This document shows, one piece after another, positions 35,275 through 42,893 of a DNA stretch of 64,000 bases. Every line of letters starts with the position of its first letter. Within the stretch, counting starts at the first letter, position 1. A program made the position numbers and the translations under genes. The notes under the pieces are model-generated. The model ran no database searches. It was not told where the DNA came from and was given only the letters and a program-made list of their open reading frames with translations. The DNA comes from Clostridium rectalis (GTDB lineage: Bacteria > Bacillota > Clostridia > Clostridiales > Clostridiaceae). The DNA is taken from contig NZ_UYZZ01000009.1 in NCBI RefSeq assembly GCF_900626095.1, forward strand, positions 62,001 to 126,000, written 5' to 3'.

Positions 35275-35466
35275 ATGTCAATGGGGATAATAATTACTAT
35301 GGGTTCAATTTCAGTTGGTGGTGTAATAGTACAAAAAATATTATCTCAAATGGGTAAAATTGATGAGGCAAATATGATTGGTATTGTAGTTATTAGTATG
35401 TTAAGCTCCACAGTAATAGGTTGTATTATAAAAGTTTTTGAAGAAGTGGCTACATTAGGTCAATAA
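35275..35466 (+). CDS. SpoIIIAC/AD-like small membrane protein
   Basis: This 63-aa protein has two hydrophobic helices (GVIVQKILSQMG region and IGIVVISMLSSTVIGCIIKVF) and an intervening GKIDEANMIG turn. That turn is very similar to stage III sporulation AC/AD proteins, whose relatives also occur in Gram-positive mobile elements. It has a GGAGG site. It pairs with the next gene, which shows an equivalent GNVDYANLIGLGGY turn, suggesting that both derive from one family and may form a membrane ring or channel. Confidence 0.55.
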   Translation: MSMGIIITMGSISVGGVIVQKILSQMGKIDEANMIGIVVISMLSSTVIGCIIKVFEEVATLGQ

Positions 35467-35496
35467 ATTTAATAATATATTTAGGGAGGAAAATTT

Positions 35497-35727
35497 ATGG
35501 ATTTAATTCTATATGGAATCTTTTTAGCACATTTGTATTCATATAAAGCCTACTATATAAAAATTTTTATATTTTTCTCTATTACTTTTGTTATTAAGAG
35601 AATAATAAAACAGGGAAACGTTGATTATGCAAATTTAATTGGATTAGGAGGATATAGTTTAACATTATTAGAGTTCATAAAATTAATTAATGCTATGGCA
35701 AAAGCAGGTTTTAGAATGACCAATTAA
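35497..35727 (+). CDS. Second SpoIIIAC/AD-like membrane protein (76 aa)
   Basis: This 76-aa protein follows the previous one by 30 bases and has an AGGGAGG site. It has two or three membrane helices (IFIFFSITFVIKRII, ANLIGLGGYSLTLLEFI). The turn GNVDYANLIG corresponds to GKIDEANMIG of its neighbour, so the two look like diverged paralogues. Its role is unknown; a membrane complex with the FtsK-like motor is possible. Confidence 0.55.
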   Translation: MDLILYGIFLAHLYSYKAYYIKIFIFFSITFVIKRIIKQGNVDYANLIGLGGYSLTLLEFIKLINAMAKAGFRMTN

Positions 35728-35843
35728 TTTTAAGTATATTAATTATTTAAGTTTTTATTAGAGATTTATCGGTACAAACTAATGTTCTCAATAAGATTGA
35801 GTTGTTTTAAGTATTTTTTAAGAAAATTTAATTTAAAATATAG

Positions 35844-35970
35844 CAAAATCGAACAAATGTATTAATATTAATGTTTAAACTACTTTTATTGGTAAAAACT
35901 ACTTTATCGATAGAAAGGTTGTAAGTAATATAAACGTTGATATTAAAGGGTTTGTTCGATTTTGTTTTTT
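35844..35970 (+). ncRNA. Long structured RNA or giant terminator hairpin
   Basis: CAAAATCGAACAAA (35844-35857) is exactly complementary to 35951-35964. Just inside, TTAATATTAATGTTTA pairs with TAAACGTTGATATTAA (two G-T pairs), giving a 30-bp class stem around a 35-base apical part. A run of T (35965-35970) follows on the plus strand. No gene overlaps it. It could be an independent small RNA with its own terminator or the end of the 34.9-35.7 kb operon, 116 bases away. Confidence 0.55.
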
Positions 35971-36064
35971 GTATTTTGGGTTACTGTCAAAATGTGTACA
36001 AACCTTGATATTATAAGGTTTTGTCGAGATTGAAAAATTAACTGTGTGGTGTGAATAGAAGTGT

Positions 36065-36172
36065 TGCGACAATTAATAATGATTATTGATTAATAATAAA
36101 TGTAAATATACCCCCGTATATAGGTTTACATAATAATTCAGCTTAATATACATTAAGCTAAACTTATTATCC
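36065..36172. repeat. Cluster of dyads in the gene-free kilobase
   Basis: Three neighbouring inverted repeats occur: an ATTAAT-rich dyad at about 36074-36099, ATGTAAA...TTTACAT at about 36102-36132, and AGCTTAAT-ATAC-ATTAAGCT at about 36139-36160 (perfect, 8 bp). The 1-kb region 35728-36715 has no gene. Clustered dyads in a gene-free stretch suit a replication or primer-start site, but nothing here proves that. Confidence 0.4.
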
Positions 36173-36473
36173 ATTTTTTACTATTTTATATTTATATTAT
36201 TACTTTTTATATATACATATAAAGCTTATATCATATTTAATAATAGGCTCTCTAAAATACTTCGAGATTGTTCTAGATAAAATGTATGAGTATTTATACC
36301 TTTGAAAAAATAAACGCTTAGAAAGGACGTAGGAAGGTTTTAAGCATATAAAATACTTTGCAAGTCTATTTTTAAAAATTGCATACTTAAAATATAAGAA
36401 AGATAGTTATTATTAAATACTATTTAATTTTATTTTTATAAATTATTTATATATAGTGTTTATATTATTATAA

Positions 36474-36493
36474 ATGTAAAGTAAACTTTACAT
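36474..36493. promoter_or_regulatory. 20-bp near-perfect palindrome
   Basis: ATGTAAAGTAAACTTTACAT is palindromic in 18 of 20 positions. It lies 220 bases before the promoter at 36716, in gene-free DNA, and looks like a dimeric regulator site. Confidence 0.45.
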
Positions 36494-36715
36494 CGGATTT
36501 TATTGCAACAAAGTTCTTTTACACGAACACTTCTTATTATCCAAAAATATATTATACTATTTAAATATCTATACTACTTAATATATGTATCTAATAAATA
36601 ATTACTATTAACTCATTATTGCTATTATTACTTTAAAACAATTTAATTAAATAACATTTAAACGTTTTATAAGTGCAAAAAACTTGGGAATAATTATATA
36701 AAATGGTAGAAAACC

Positions 36716-36744
36716 TTGACAAATATAAAATAATTTGATATAAT
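36716..36744 (+). promoter_or_regulatory. Promoter with operator-like motif in its spacer
   Basis: TTGACA, a 17-base spacer AATATAAAATAATTTGA, then TATAAT: near-consensus boxes with the dispersed motif filling the spacer exactly. It drives the two small membrane peptides. Confidence 0.85.
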
Positions 36745-36771
36745 AAAAGTGTAGTAAAGGAGGTGCAAAAC

Positions 36772-36927
36772 GTGAATTTAGGTACAATAAAAGACCTTTT
36801 AGACTTCTTATGTGCTTTATTAAATGTATGGATTCTAATTTCGCAGTTAAAAGACATACATAATAAAAAACATAAGAAAAAGTCTAAAAGGTCTAAAAGA
36901 ACTAAAAATCACAGGAAAGGGCGTTAA
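36772..36927 (+). CDS. Small membrane peptide with polybasic tail (51 aa, GTG start), toxin- or holin-like
   Basis: A GTG at 36772 follows AGGAGGTG. The 51-aa product has one hydrophobic helix (DLLDFLCALLNVWILISQL) and then an extremely basic tail (HKKKSKRSKRTKNHRKGR). This shape resembles type I toxin and small holin-like peptides of Gram-positive phages and plasmids. It has its own consensus promoter 28 bases upstream, and a terminator ends the unit at 37147. No antisense RNA could be proven from the sequence. Lysis accessory or regulatory peptide are alternatives. Confidence 0.6.
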   Translation: MNLGTIKDLLDFLCALLNVWILISQLKDIHNKKHKKKSKRSKRTKNHRKGR

Positions 36928-36955
36928 GCCTTTTCCCACCTAAATTCATTATATC

Positions 36956-37099
36956 ATGATGGGAATAAAAAACAACAGGAAAATTTTGCTATCAACTTTA
37001 ATTTTATTTTTAATTTATAGTATTTATAGTAAAAATATATTAATAATAGTCTTAACTATAATAAACTTAATATTATTATTCATTAATAAAAAAAGATAA
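36956..37099 (+). CDS. Second small hydrophobic peptide (47 aa)
   Basis: ATG-ATG at 36956 opens a 47-aa frame that is nearly all membrane-spanning (ILLSTLILFLIYSIYS, then ILIIVLTIINLILLFI) with a short basic end. There is no good ribosome-binding site, so translation may depend on the upstream peptide. It lies between the 51-aa gene and the terminator at 37115-37147. The lack of a site keeps confidence low. Confidence 0.35.
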   Translation: MMGIKNNRKILLSTLILFLIYSIYSKNILIIVLTIINLILLFINKKR

Positions 37100-37114
37100 C
37101 TTAATATATATTTT

Positions 37115-37147
37115 TATAGTAGTTTTTAAGCTACTATATTTTTTTAT
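37115..37147 (+). terminator. Terminator of the small-peptide operon
   Basis: A perfect 8-bp stem, TATAGTAG/CTACTATA, with an 8-base loop is followed by a run of nine T. Confidence 0.85.
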
Positions 37148-37175
37148 TTAAATACAAAATAATTCAATAAACTAG

Positions 37176-37204
37176 TTGACAATATGTTGTTATAAGTGTA
37201 TAAT
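37176..37204 (+). promoter_or_regulatory. Promoter of the 37.5-kb gene
   Basis: TTGACA, 17 bases, TATAAT. A variant of the dispersed motif (ACAAAATAATTCAATAA) lies just upstream. The 290-base leader that follows contains another motif copy at 37373-37387 and a 27-codon frame (37393-37476) without a clear ribosome-binding site, which may be a leader peptide. Confidence 0.8.
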
Positions 37205-37493
37205 ATAATTAAAGGTTAAGAGATATTTTAGGAATAGATTAATATAGAAAATAAATTTATTCATATGATGTCTTAAGATAATGAATCAAAAAAATATAAA
37301 CTCATCTAATAAACTCAATTAAATCATTTCAGGTTAACAACTGCAAGTGTAAGAACATAAATCAATTAATAAAAAATAATTTAATAAATTATATGAAAGG
37401 ATTTGCAAGTCAATTTGAGGAAATATTAAAAGCAATAGAAAACGAAAAAGTTATTAATTTAAATAATTATAGATAAAAAGGGAGGGTGTTAAA

Positions 37494-37784
37494 ATGAAAA
37501 AAGTAACTAAAAAAGAAGTAAGAGAGTTTTTAAAAGAATGCAGGGAGGATAATCCTTTTGGTTGGAGGCTCTGGAGATGTGGAGCATTTATATACAATGA
37601 CAAAGTTAGTTTATTCGTTGCTTATCATGGGCAAGGATTAAATGAGATAGTATACAACCAAAAATATGATGATATTGTAGAATTTGAGGATTTATGCAAC
37701 ACATATGAATATAATTTAAAAACTGCAACAAATATAGCACACGAACAAATAAAAAATATGATAGAAAATTATTTAGAAAAATAA
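37494..37784 (+). CDS. Small protein, unknown (96 aa)
   Basis: This 96-aa protein has a GGGAGGGTG site. The sequence is a compact alpha/beta unit: a basic N-terminal helix (KKEVREFLKECRE), the aromatic FGWRLWRCGAFIYND, a strand VSLFVAYHGQG and a C-terminal helix. Its acidity and size are typical of phage early proteins that bind host factors. No family match. It is the first of a series of small genes, each with its own promoter and a similar leader. Confidence 0.5.
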   Translation: MKKVTKKEVREFLKECREDNPFGWRLWRCGAFIYNDKVSLFVAYHGQGLNEIVYNQKYDDIVEFEDLCNTYEYNLKTATNIAHEQIKNMIENYLEK

Positions 37785-37860
37785 AAGATATTTTAACAAT
37801 AAAATAAGTTAGTATTAATGTGAAAAATAATTTAATAAAAATAAAGGGAGTTGTTTGAAA

Positions 37861-38349
37861 ATGAAATTAAATTCTAAAAAATTCAATTTTAATTTTTTCT
37901 TAGGAGGTGTTAAAAAAGTACAGTCTTTGGAATCTGGGGCTTTAGAAAATGGTGGAGCTACAAAGTTTGAAAGTGGAATATATAGCAATATAGAAAAAGA
38001 CGAGTATATAAACATAAACAAAGAAAATAATAAAATAAGTTTGTTTGTGCCAGACACAATAAATGTAAATAATAAAACAGATAATAGTAAATACATAGAA
38101 TTTTGTATTAATCAATTGCAAAATTTATATAATGATGTTAATTTAAAATATTATAACACTCAAGGCAGTTGGTATTCAGAAGATCTTAAAAAAGTTGTAT
38201 ATGATAATATAACAATTCTAACTTTACAACTTAATACCTTAACAGAAAAGGATATAGAAAATTTTATAGATTTAGCAAATTGGATTAAAACAGAAATGCA
38301 TCAAGAAGGTGTAAGCATAAATATAAATGATGCTTTAGCAATAGTATAA
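37861..38349 (+). CDS. Unknown protein (162 aa)
   Basis: The ATG at 37861 follows GGGAGTTGTTTGAAA, the stereotyped initiation region of this arm; a TTG six bases earlier is less likely. The first 40 residues contain the repeat-like SLESGALENGGATKFESG. The rest is helical, with NTQGSWYSEDLKKVVYDNITILTLQL. The dispersed motif lies 20 bases before the ribosome-binding site. It ends directly in a strong terminator. Confidence 0.5.
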   Translation: MKLNSKKFNFNFFLGGVKKVQSLESGALENGGATKFESGIYSNIEKDEYININKENNKISLFVPDTINVNNKTDNSKYIEFCINQLQNLYNDVNLKYYNTQGSWYSEDLKKVVYDNITILTLQLNTLTEKDIENFIDLANWIKTEMHQEGVSININDALAIV

Positions 38350-38375
38350 AAGGGCTTTAAAGCCCTTTATTTTAA
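38349..38375 (+). terminator. Terminator (perfect palindrome AAAGGGCTTT...)
   Basis: AAAGGGCTTT-AAAGCCCTTT forms a 9- to 10-bp stem overlapping the stop codon region of the 162-aa gene and is followed by TATTTTA. Confidence 0.75.
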
Positions 38376-38437
38376 CTTTAACTTAACTAATGTATATGTT
38401 ATAATAAAAATTATAATAAACTATAAGGAGTTTTAAA

Positions 38438-38632
38438 ATGGATTTAAAGGAGAACAAAAAAAACGGATATGTGATTCATAAAGTAACAGATAATAATTAT
38501 TGTTTATGTAAAATTTTGAATGAATATAATACAAAAGAAGAATGCAATAAAGATTTAATAAAACTACTTACAAACAAGAAAAAAGAAAAGGACGTATTAA
38601 AAGATTATAGTAAAAAAGATATATTAAAATAG
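38438..38632 (+). CDS. Small basic protein (64 aa), unknown
   Basis: This 64-aa, Lys-rich protein follows an AAGGAG site. A short beta part (GYVIHKVTDNNYCLCKI) is followed by a charged helix (TKEECNKDLIKLL). It lies between a terminator and the promoter at 38699. The 60 bases before its ribosome-binding site are very AT-rich and must hold its promoter, although none is obvious. Family unknown. Confidence 0.45.
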   Translation: MDLKENKKNGYVIHKVTDNNYCLCKILNEYNTKEECNKDLIKLLTNKKKEKDVLKDYSKKDILK

Positions 38633-38698
38633 AATTATAAAAATTCGATATAACAGAAAAGTTTTAATAATTCATGTAAAATAATTCTATAAAATCCA

Positions 38699-38726
38699 TT
38701 GACATTTTATCTGATAAGAGTATAAT
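38699..38726 (+). promoter_or_regulatory. Promoter of the 38.8-kb gene
   Basis: TTGACA, 16 bases, TATAAT. Immediately upstream is GTAAAATAATTCTATAAAA, a variant of the dispersed motif. Confidence 0.8.
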
Positions 38727-38782
38727 AATAATTGTAAGATAAATATAAACAATTTAATAGACATAAAAGGAGTTGTGTTAAA

Positions 38783-39028
38783 ATGAATAAAAATTTATTT
38801 GAAGAAATATCTAATTACATTGTAAAAACAGTACAAGAAGAAAGCACACTAGAGGGGTTTCCGTACACTATTAGCTATGCTGTCATTCAAGAAAGATTTG
38901 GGAAGGAAATAGATGAATATATAAATGATAAAATAATAGAAGCAACTTCTAAAAAAGAAGAAGTAGCAGATATATTCACAGATACAGACGGGTTTGACAT
39001 TACATTATACAATGATAATAATAAATAA
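38783..39028 (+). CDS. Acidic small protein (81 aa), unknown
   Basis: This 81-aa acidic protein has the leader signature AAAGGAGTTGTGTTAAA before its ATG. It has an N-terminal helix (NLFEEISNYIVKTVQEES), a short aromatic turn and an acidic end (DIFTDTDGFDITLYND). It could mimic nucleic acid or bind a host protein, but that is speculation from charge alone. It has its own promoter at 38699 and no paralogue in the window. Confidence 0.45.
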   Translation: MNKNLFEEISNYIVKTVQEESTLEGFPYTISYAVIQERFGKEIDEYINDKIIEATSKKEEVADIFTDTDGFDITLYNDNNK

Positions 39029-39173
39029 CCTTCTGAGATGCTCCAGAATAGATTTAAATTAATTATTAATGTATTTGTATGTATAAAAATATAATAGTCT
39101 TATATCGTCTTAGAATTAATTATATACAAAATTCATGTAAATATAAAATAGTTTAATAATTTACAAAAACCTA

Positions 39174-39201
39174 TTGCAAAATAATTTGATTATGGTATAA
39201 T
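39174..39201 (+). promoter_or_regulatory. Promoter with operator-like motif in its spacer
   Basis: TTGCAA, a 16-base spacer containing AATAATTTGAT, then TATAAT. A further motif copy (TATAAAATAGTTTAATA) lies 20 bases upstream. It drives the 89-aa gene. Confidence 0.7.
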
Positions 39202-39252
39202 TATAAGTGTGATAGGGGATTAATAAATTAAATAGTAAGGAGTTGTTTTAAA

Positions 39253-39522
39253 ATGAAAATATTTGTAAATGAAATTATAGGAAATGTATATAATAAAAGT
39301 GAATATCTTGAATTATTAAAAAGAGAAAATGAACTATGTGATAATTTAGATACTACAACACCTTTTAAAAATAATGCAGTAAAAGATATTTTAGAAAATA
39401 AAAGTATATCTTATAAAATAATAGATAGTTGGAATTTAAATGTTGAGTTTGATATAATAGAGCTAGATAAAGAAAATTTAATAGAAAGTATAATAAAAAT
39501 TACTAACATAGAATTAGTATAG
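39253..39522 (+). CDS. Small protein (89 aa), unknown
   Basis: This 89-aa protein follows AAGGAGTTGTTTTAAA. It has a strand-helix N-terminus (IFVNEIIGNVYNKSEYLELLKRE) and a beta-rich C-terminus (WNLNVEFDIIELDKEN). The family is unknown. It ends in a palindrome that probably terminates the transcript. Confidence 0.45.
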   Translation: MKIFVNEIIGNVYNKSEYLELLKRENELCDNLDTTTPFKNNAVKDILENKSISYKIIDSWNLNVEFDIIELDKENLIESIIKITNIELV

Positions 39523-39540
39523 TAGATTTAAATCTACTAT
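39519..39540. terminator. 22-bp palindromic hairpin
   Basis: ATAGTAGATTT-AAATCTACTAT is a perfect palindrome overlapping the stop of the 89-aa gene. No long T-run follows, so it is a weaker terminator or a processing hairpin. Confidence 0.5.
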
Positions 39541-39590
39541 ACTATGCTATAAATTACAACTTTTATATTAATAAAAAGAGGTGGGATTAT

Positions 39591-39941
39591 ATGAAGGAAA
39601 TTAAAAAAGCATTTCAAAAAATGTATAAGGAATATAATAAAATTAATAATACAGAGTTAACGGGTAATTTTAGGGAAAAGAACAAAATCGCTTTAATATC
39701 TTTTGGAAAATATAGTATAGAAAACGGGATAATTCAAGATAGACACAATAATAATCATGGTGAAAATGAGCAACTATGGGAAAAACAATTACAAAGAGAT
39801 AGAGATACTTTTATGCGTTCTGACCAGTTTAAAGAATTTATAAATTTTTCATGTTCAACTTATACGGAGGAAGATAATATAAATTGGAGTGTTGGATCTG
39901 GTATTATAGTAATGTCAAAGCAAATTAGATTTAAATTTTAA
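39591..39941 (+). CDS. Unknown protein (116 aa)
   Basis: This 116-aa protein has an AGAGGTGGG site. The C-terminal half contains QLQRDRDTFMRSDQFKEFINFSCSTYTEEDNINWSVGSG in a helix-strand layout (positions about 65-105). There is no enzyme motif. It is followed after 17 bases by the 104-aa gene, so the two form an operon. Confidence 0.45.
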   Translation: MKEIKKAFQKMYKEYNKINNTELTGNFREKNKIALISFGKYSIENGIIQDRHNNNHGENEQLWEKQLQRDRDTFMRSDQFKEFINFSCSTYTEEDNINWSVGSGIIVMSKQIRFKF

Positions 39942-39958
39942 TAAAGAGGTGTTTTAAA

Positions 39959-40273
39959 ATGTTAAATAAATTAGAAGAAATTAAAAATATAGATTTTGGA
40001 GAAATAAAAACTGAAGAAGAATTTAAAAAAGTTCTTGAAATATCAAGTAGTGAATGGGAGAAAATAATCACATTTTCACAATGTAGTTCAGACGAAACAA
40101 CTCCCGAAGGTTTAGAGGATATTAGAATAGGAATTAATGTTATAGATGAGGAAGGGTACAGTAATGTATTAAACTTTGATTTAGTATACAATATCAAAAA
40201 TGAAAAAACAGAAGAAGATGGATATAGACATTATGATTTAGATAGTTTAAATCATGTTATAGTTTATTTTTAG
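39959..40273 (+). CDS. Unknown acidic protein (104 aa)
   Basis: This 104-aa acidic protein has an AGAGGTGTTTTAAA leader. It has an N-terminal helix (LEEIKNIDFGEIKTEEEFKKVLE), then strands (RIGINVIDEEGYSNVLNFDLVYNI). It is downstream partner of the 116-aa gene. The 300 bases after it hold a short coding-like relic (about 40290-40378, NYKEEFVKEIKNKFGNMLEIA) but no intact gene, then a promoter module. Confidence 0.45.
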   Translation: MLNKLEEIKNIDFGEIKTEEEFKKVLEISSSEWEKIITFSQCSSDETTPEGLEDIRIGINVIDEEGYSNVLNFDLVYNIKNEKTEEDGYRHYDLDSLNHVIVYF

Positions 40274-40389
40274 AAGCAGACAGGGCATAATTTATAATAT
40301 AGATTTTGTAAAAAACTATAAAGAAGAGTTTGTAAAAGAAATTAAAAATAAATTTGGTAATATGCTAGAAATTGCTTAAACTAGTATTA

Positions 40390-40594
40390 ATATAAAAAAT
40401 AAATTTTATCATATAATGACTTTACCAGAAGGCTTTTAAAACCATTTAAATCAATTTAAGGTGTAATTATATTTGTAAAATTAAAATCGTTTAAAAGTCC
40501 TTACATTAAGTTTTAGATTAGAATAAATATTTTTTATTAAATTAAAAATAATTTAATAAAAAGCATTGACATTACTTATAATATAGTGTAATAT
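40390..40594 (+). promoter_or_regulatory. Long promoter module (one of three related copies)
   Basis: The promoter is TTGACA (40566-40571), 17 bases, TAATAT, with the dispersed motif AAAATAATTTAATAA directly upstream at 40545-40559. About 150 bases before it the sequence shares blocks such as TAAAATTAAAATCGTTTAAAA with the regions at about 47030-47185 and 50220-50347. Those also end in motif plus TTGACA. The shared upstream part suggests a common regulator or a shared origin of the cassettes. Confidence 0.65.
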
Positions 40595-40676
40595 TATAAT
40601 TGTAGTAAGGAGATAGAAAAAATAAATAATAATTCAAAACAATTTAATAATTAAATAAACGGGAGTTGTTACATAA

Positions 40677-41258
40677 ATGAAAATATTAAATTTAAAAATA
40701 GGTCAAAAGGTATCAATTTTAAAATCACACGATTTAGTACCAACTTTATACAAAGGAGTTTTAAAAGGTTATTATTTTAGCAATTTTGCACAATATAGAA
40801 ATGCATTATATATGTATATACAACGTCCAAGAGCTAAAAAAGTAGATAGAATTATTTTAATAGAAAATGAAACATTTTTCATTTTTGATAGTTATAAATT
40901 TAAAGACACACATAAAAAAGAAGTAATAAAAGATACTAAAGAAATAACACATACATTATTGAATAGATGGACATATTCAGATTTAAAAGATAACAAAGAT
41001 TTAGTTTTTGCTCATAAATACAGTGAAAAATTTGAAGGTGTTGAAGATGATTTTAATACATTTGTAGACCTAACAGGAGATTATATATGTTGTAATAACA
41101 TAAAGCCGAAAGAAGCTGTTAAAAGTGAAAAATATATAAATTACATTAAAGAGTTAATACAAGGCTTTAACGTAAATAATCTATTAGTTACTGCTAAAGA
41201 ATTGGAGTTTTGTATATTAGAGGATTGTTTAAAACAAGCTATAAATTATAACTGGTAA
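40677..41258 (+). CDS. Unknown protein (193 aa)
   Basis: This 193-aa protein follows GGGAGTTGTTACATAA. A beta-rich N-terminus (LKIGQKVSILKSHDLVPTLYKGVLKGYYF) resembles a small barrel, followed by helices and the aromatic HTLLNRWTYSDLKDNKDL. It ends with VTAKELEFCILEDCLKQAINYNW. I know no family for it. It is the first gene after the long promoter module and is followed by two smaller genes in the same direction. Confidence 0.45.
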   Translation: MKILNLKIGQKVSILKSHDLVPTLYKGVLKGYYFSNFAQYRNALYMYIQRPRAKKVDRIILIENETFFIFDSYKFKDTHKKEVIKDTKEITHTLLNRWTYSDLKDNKDLVFAHKYSEKFEGVEDDFNTFVDLTGDYICCNNIKPKEAVKSEKYINYIKELIQGFNVNNLLVTAKELEFCILEDCLKQAINYNW

Positions 41259-41298
41259 CTTAAAATAATTTAATGAATTCCAATTAGGAGGGTTTTAT

Positions 41299-41493
41299 AT
41301 GATATTTTGTGCAGATATTAGAGAGAAAAAAACAGGAAATACAATTAAAACGGTTTTAAAAACTGCTTCACATGATGAAGCATATCAAGCCGTTAATGAA
41401 TATAATAAAGAGTATGGAACATTCGCAATACTATTACAAGAATATCCAAAGAAAAAATATTTTATAGATATTTACAAAGATGAAATAGAATAG
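41299..41493 (+). CDS. Small protein (64 aa), unknown
   Basis: This 64-aa protein has a TAGGAGGG site. It is a compact beta-alpha-beta unit (FCADIREKKTGNTIKTVLKTASHDEAYQAV, then a strand) that resembles small domains found in other genes of this arm (for example the 61-aa protein at 58.5 kb also pairs a strand with a helix A-x-x-A-I/V). Function unknown. A motif copy lies at 41262-41276, just before its ribosome-binding site. Confidence 0.45.
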   Translation: MIFCADIREKKTGNTIKTVLKTASHDEAYQAVNEYNKEYGTFAILLQEYPKKKYFIDIYKDEIE

Positions 41494-41556
41494 AATAGAA
41501 TAACTTAAAATGTAGATTTTAAATCAAAATATCTTATATTAACAGGAGGATTCACA

Positions 41557-41814
41557 ATGACAAAAATAAAAGTGTTTAATTTTGAAGTTTCTAATTTTGC
41601 ATATCATGCAAGTGGTGAAGATTTAATTAGAGAATGGTATAAAAAACAAGTAAAAAAATTAGTACCTTATAGTGATATTGAAAAAATATTAAATAAATTT
41701 TTAGAAAATAAAACATTGATAAGTTTAAACGTTAATACTGTAGATGCTTATTATCATAATAATGGTAGGGCAAACATAATCCAGTTAGTTTATACTATAA
41801 TTTATTCTGAATAG
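41557..41814 (+). CDS. Small protein (85 aa), unknown
   Basis: This 85-aa protein has an AGGAGG site. It has strands FNFEVSNFAYHASGEDLIREWYKK and ISLNVNTVDAYYHNNGRANIIQLVYTII, with a helix between. No family match. It is followed by a strong inverted repeat that probably ends the 40.7-41.8 kb unit. Confidence 0.45.
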   Translation: MTKIKVFNFEVSNFAYHASGEDLIREWYKKQVKKLVPYSDIEKILNKFLENKTLISLNVNTVDAYYHNNGRANIIQLVYTIIYSE

Positions 41815-41825
41815 AAATAAAATCC

Positions 41826-41864
41826 TAGGCTATAGACATATAACAGATTTAAGCCTATAGCCTA
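41826..41864. terminator. Hairpin TAGGCTATAG/CTATAGCCTA
   Basis: A perfect 10-bp stem with a 19-base loop is followed by AAATTTAAATTTTAAT. It probably terminates the upstream unit. Confidence 0.6.
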
Positions 41865-41960
41865 AATTTAAATTTTAATATGAGTTATCAAAAATAAAAA
41901 TTCTATAACAGAAAAGCTTTGATAATTGATATAAAAATTTAAAGAGGAGTTGTTACATAA

Positions 41961-42527
41961 ATGAAAAAAGATTATATAATTGAGCAAACAGCCGAAACAG
42001 TTTGGTTTTATAAATTTACAGATGTAAATGAAAAAGGTGAAAAATTAATTCTTGAATTGTCTTTATGTGAAGATTGGAAGAAAGATAAAAATTCACTACC
42101 TAAACTATGGAAAAAAGAAGGATATATTGACAGGGTTTTAGAAACGTATTGGAGCATTCAAACGTATGTCGAAGATACAGAAGGAAACAGTTATGGTATG
42201 TATAACCCACAAAGCAAAAGAGAAAATGGAAGAAATGTTATAAATTTTGATTGGATGTTTGAAGCTACAGAAGAGAATAAGGAAAAATTAATTAATGAGG
42301 TTTACAGACTATTTTCAGCAGCTAAAGGAGAAACAGCAACAGAAGAAAAGCATAGAAAAATAAGAGAATACGCAAAAGAACACAATATTGATATTTATAA
42401 GACTATTCCAAAAGGGTGGAAAGAATTAAATGGTGCTTTAACTGCTCCGATGGGTACGGTTTGGGTAAGTAACATGGAATTATTTAAAAGTGGAAATTTA
42501 AAAAGAGGTATATTACTTGCAGATTAG
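41961..42527 (+). CDS. Unknown protein (188 aa)
   Basis: This 188-aa protein follows GAGGAGTTGTTACATAA. It is Trp- and Tyr-rich in its first half (TVWFYKFTDVNEKGEKLILELSLCEDWKK; YWSIQTYVEDTEGNSYGMYNPQ). The middle NFDWMFEATEENKEKLINEVYRLF and the end PKGWKELNGALTAPMGTVW follow. It looks like a small globular accessory protein of a kind frequent in plasmid and phage early regions. I do not recognise the family. It lies just upstream of a gene interrupted by an IS. Confidence 0.5.
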   Translation: MKKDYIIEQTAETVWFYKFTDVNEKGEKLILELSLCEDWKKDKNSLPKLWKKEGYIDRVLETYWSIQTYVEDTEGNSYGMYNPQSKRENGRNVINFDWMFEATEENKEKLINEVYRLFSAAKGETATEEKHRKIREYAKEHNIDIYKTIPKGWKELNGALTAPMGTVWVSNMELFKSGNLKRGILLAD

Positions 42528-42893
42528 TAGTTGGTAAATAAAAAATCAAAGGAGTTGTTTTAAATGAATAATAATATAGAAGGTTATCACAAGGATTGGA
42601 ACAAAATTCAAGAGGTTAAAAGCAATTTATTCAAAGGTATAAAAATAGATAGTTTAATAAATCTAAGAGATACAGCAGAATCAGAAGTAACAAAGAACAA
42701 AATTCAAAATATAATACATGATATAGGCAACATGATGAATGGTATTAGTGATAGTTTAGACGATTTACAATCATGTGCGGAAAGCCCACTCCTTCAGGTG
42801 TGGGATGGATAGCACACAATAATATAAAAAACATTTTTAATAATTGTGTATAAATATATTGACTACATACACAATAAGTTATATAATATACTT

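Noticed and set aside
37393-37476. 27-codon frame in the leader of the 37.5-kb gene
   Set aside because: No ribosome-binding site before the ATG; kept only as a possible leader peptide in the promoter entry.
40290-40378. Coding-like stretch after the 104-aa gene
   Set aside because: No start codon or site; it looks like the remnant end of a lost gene rather than a gene.
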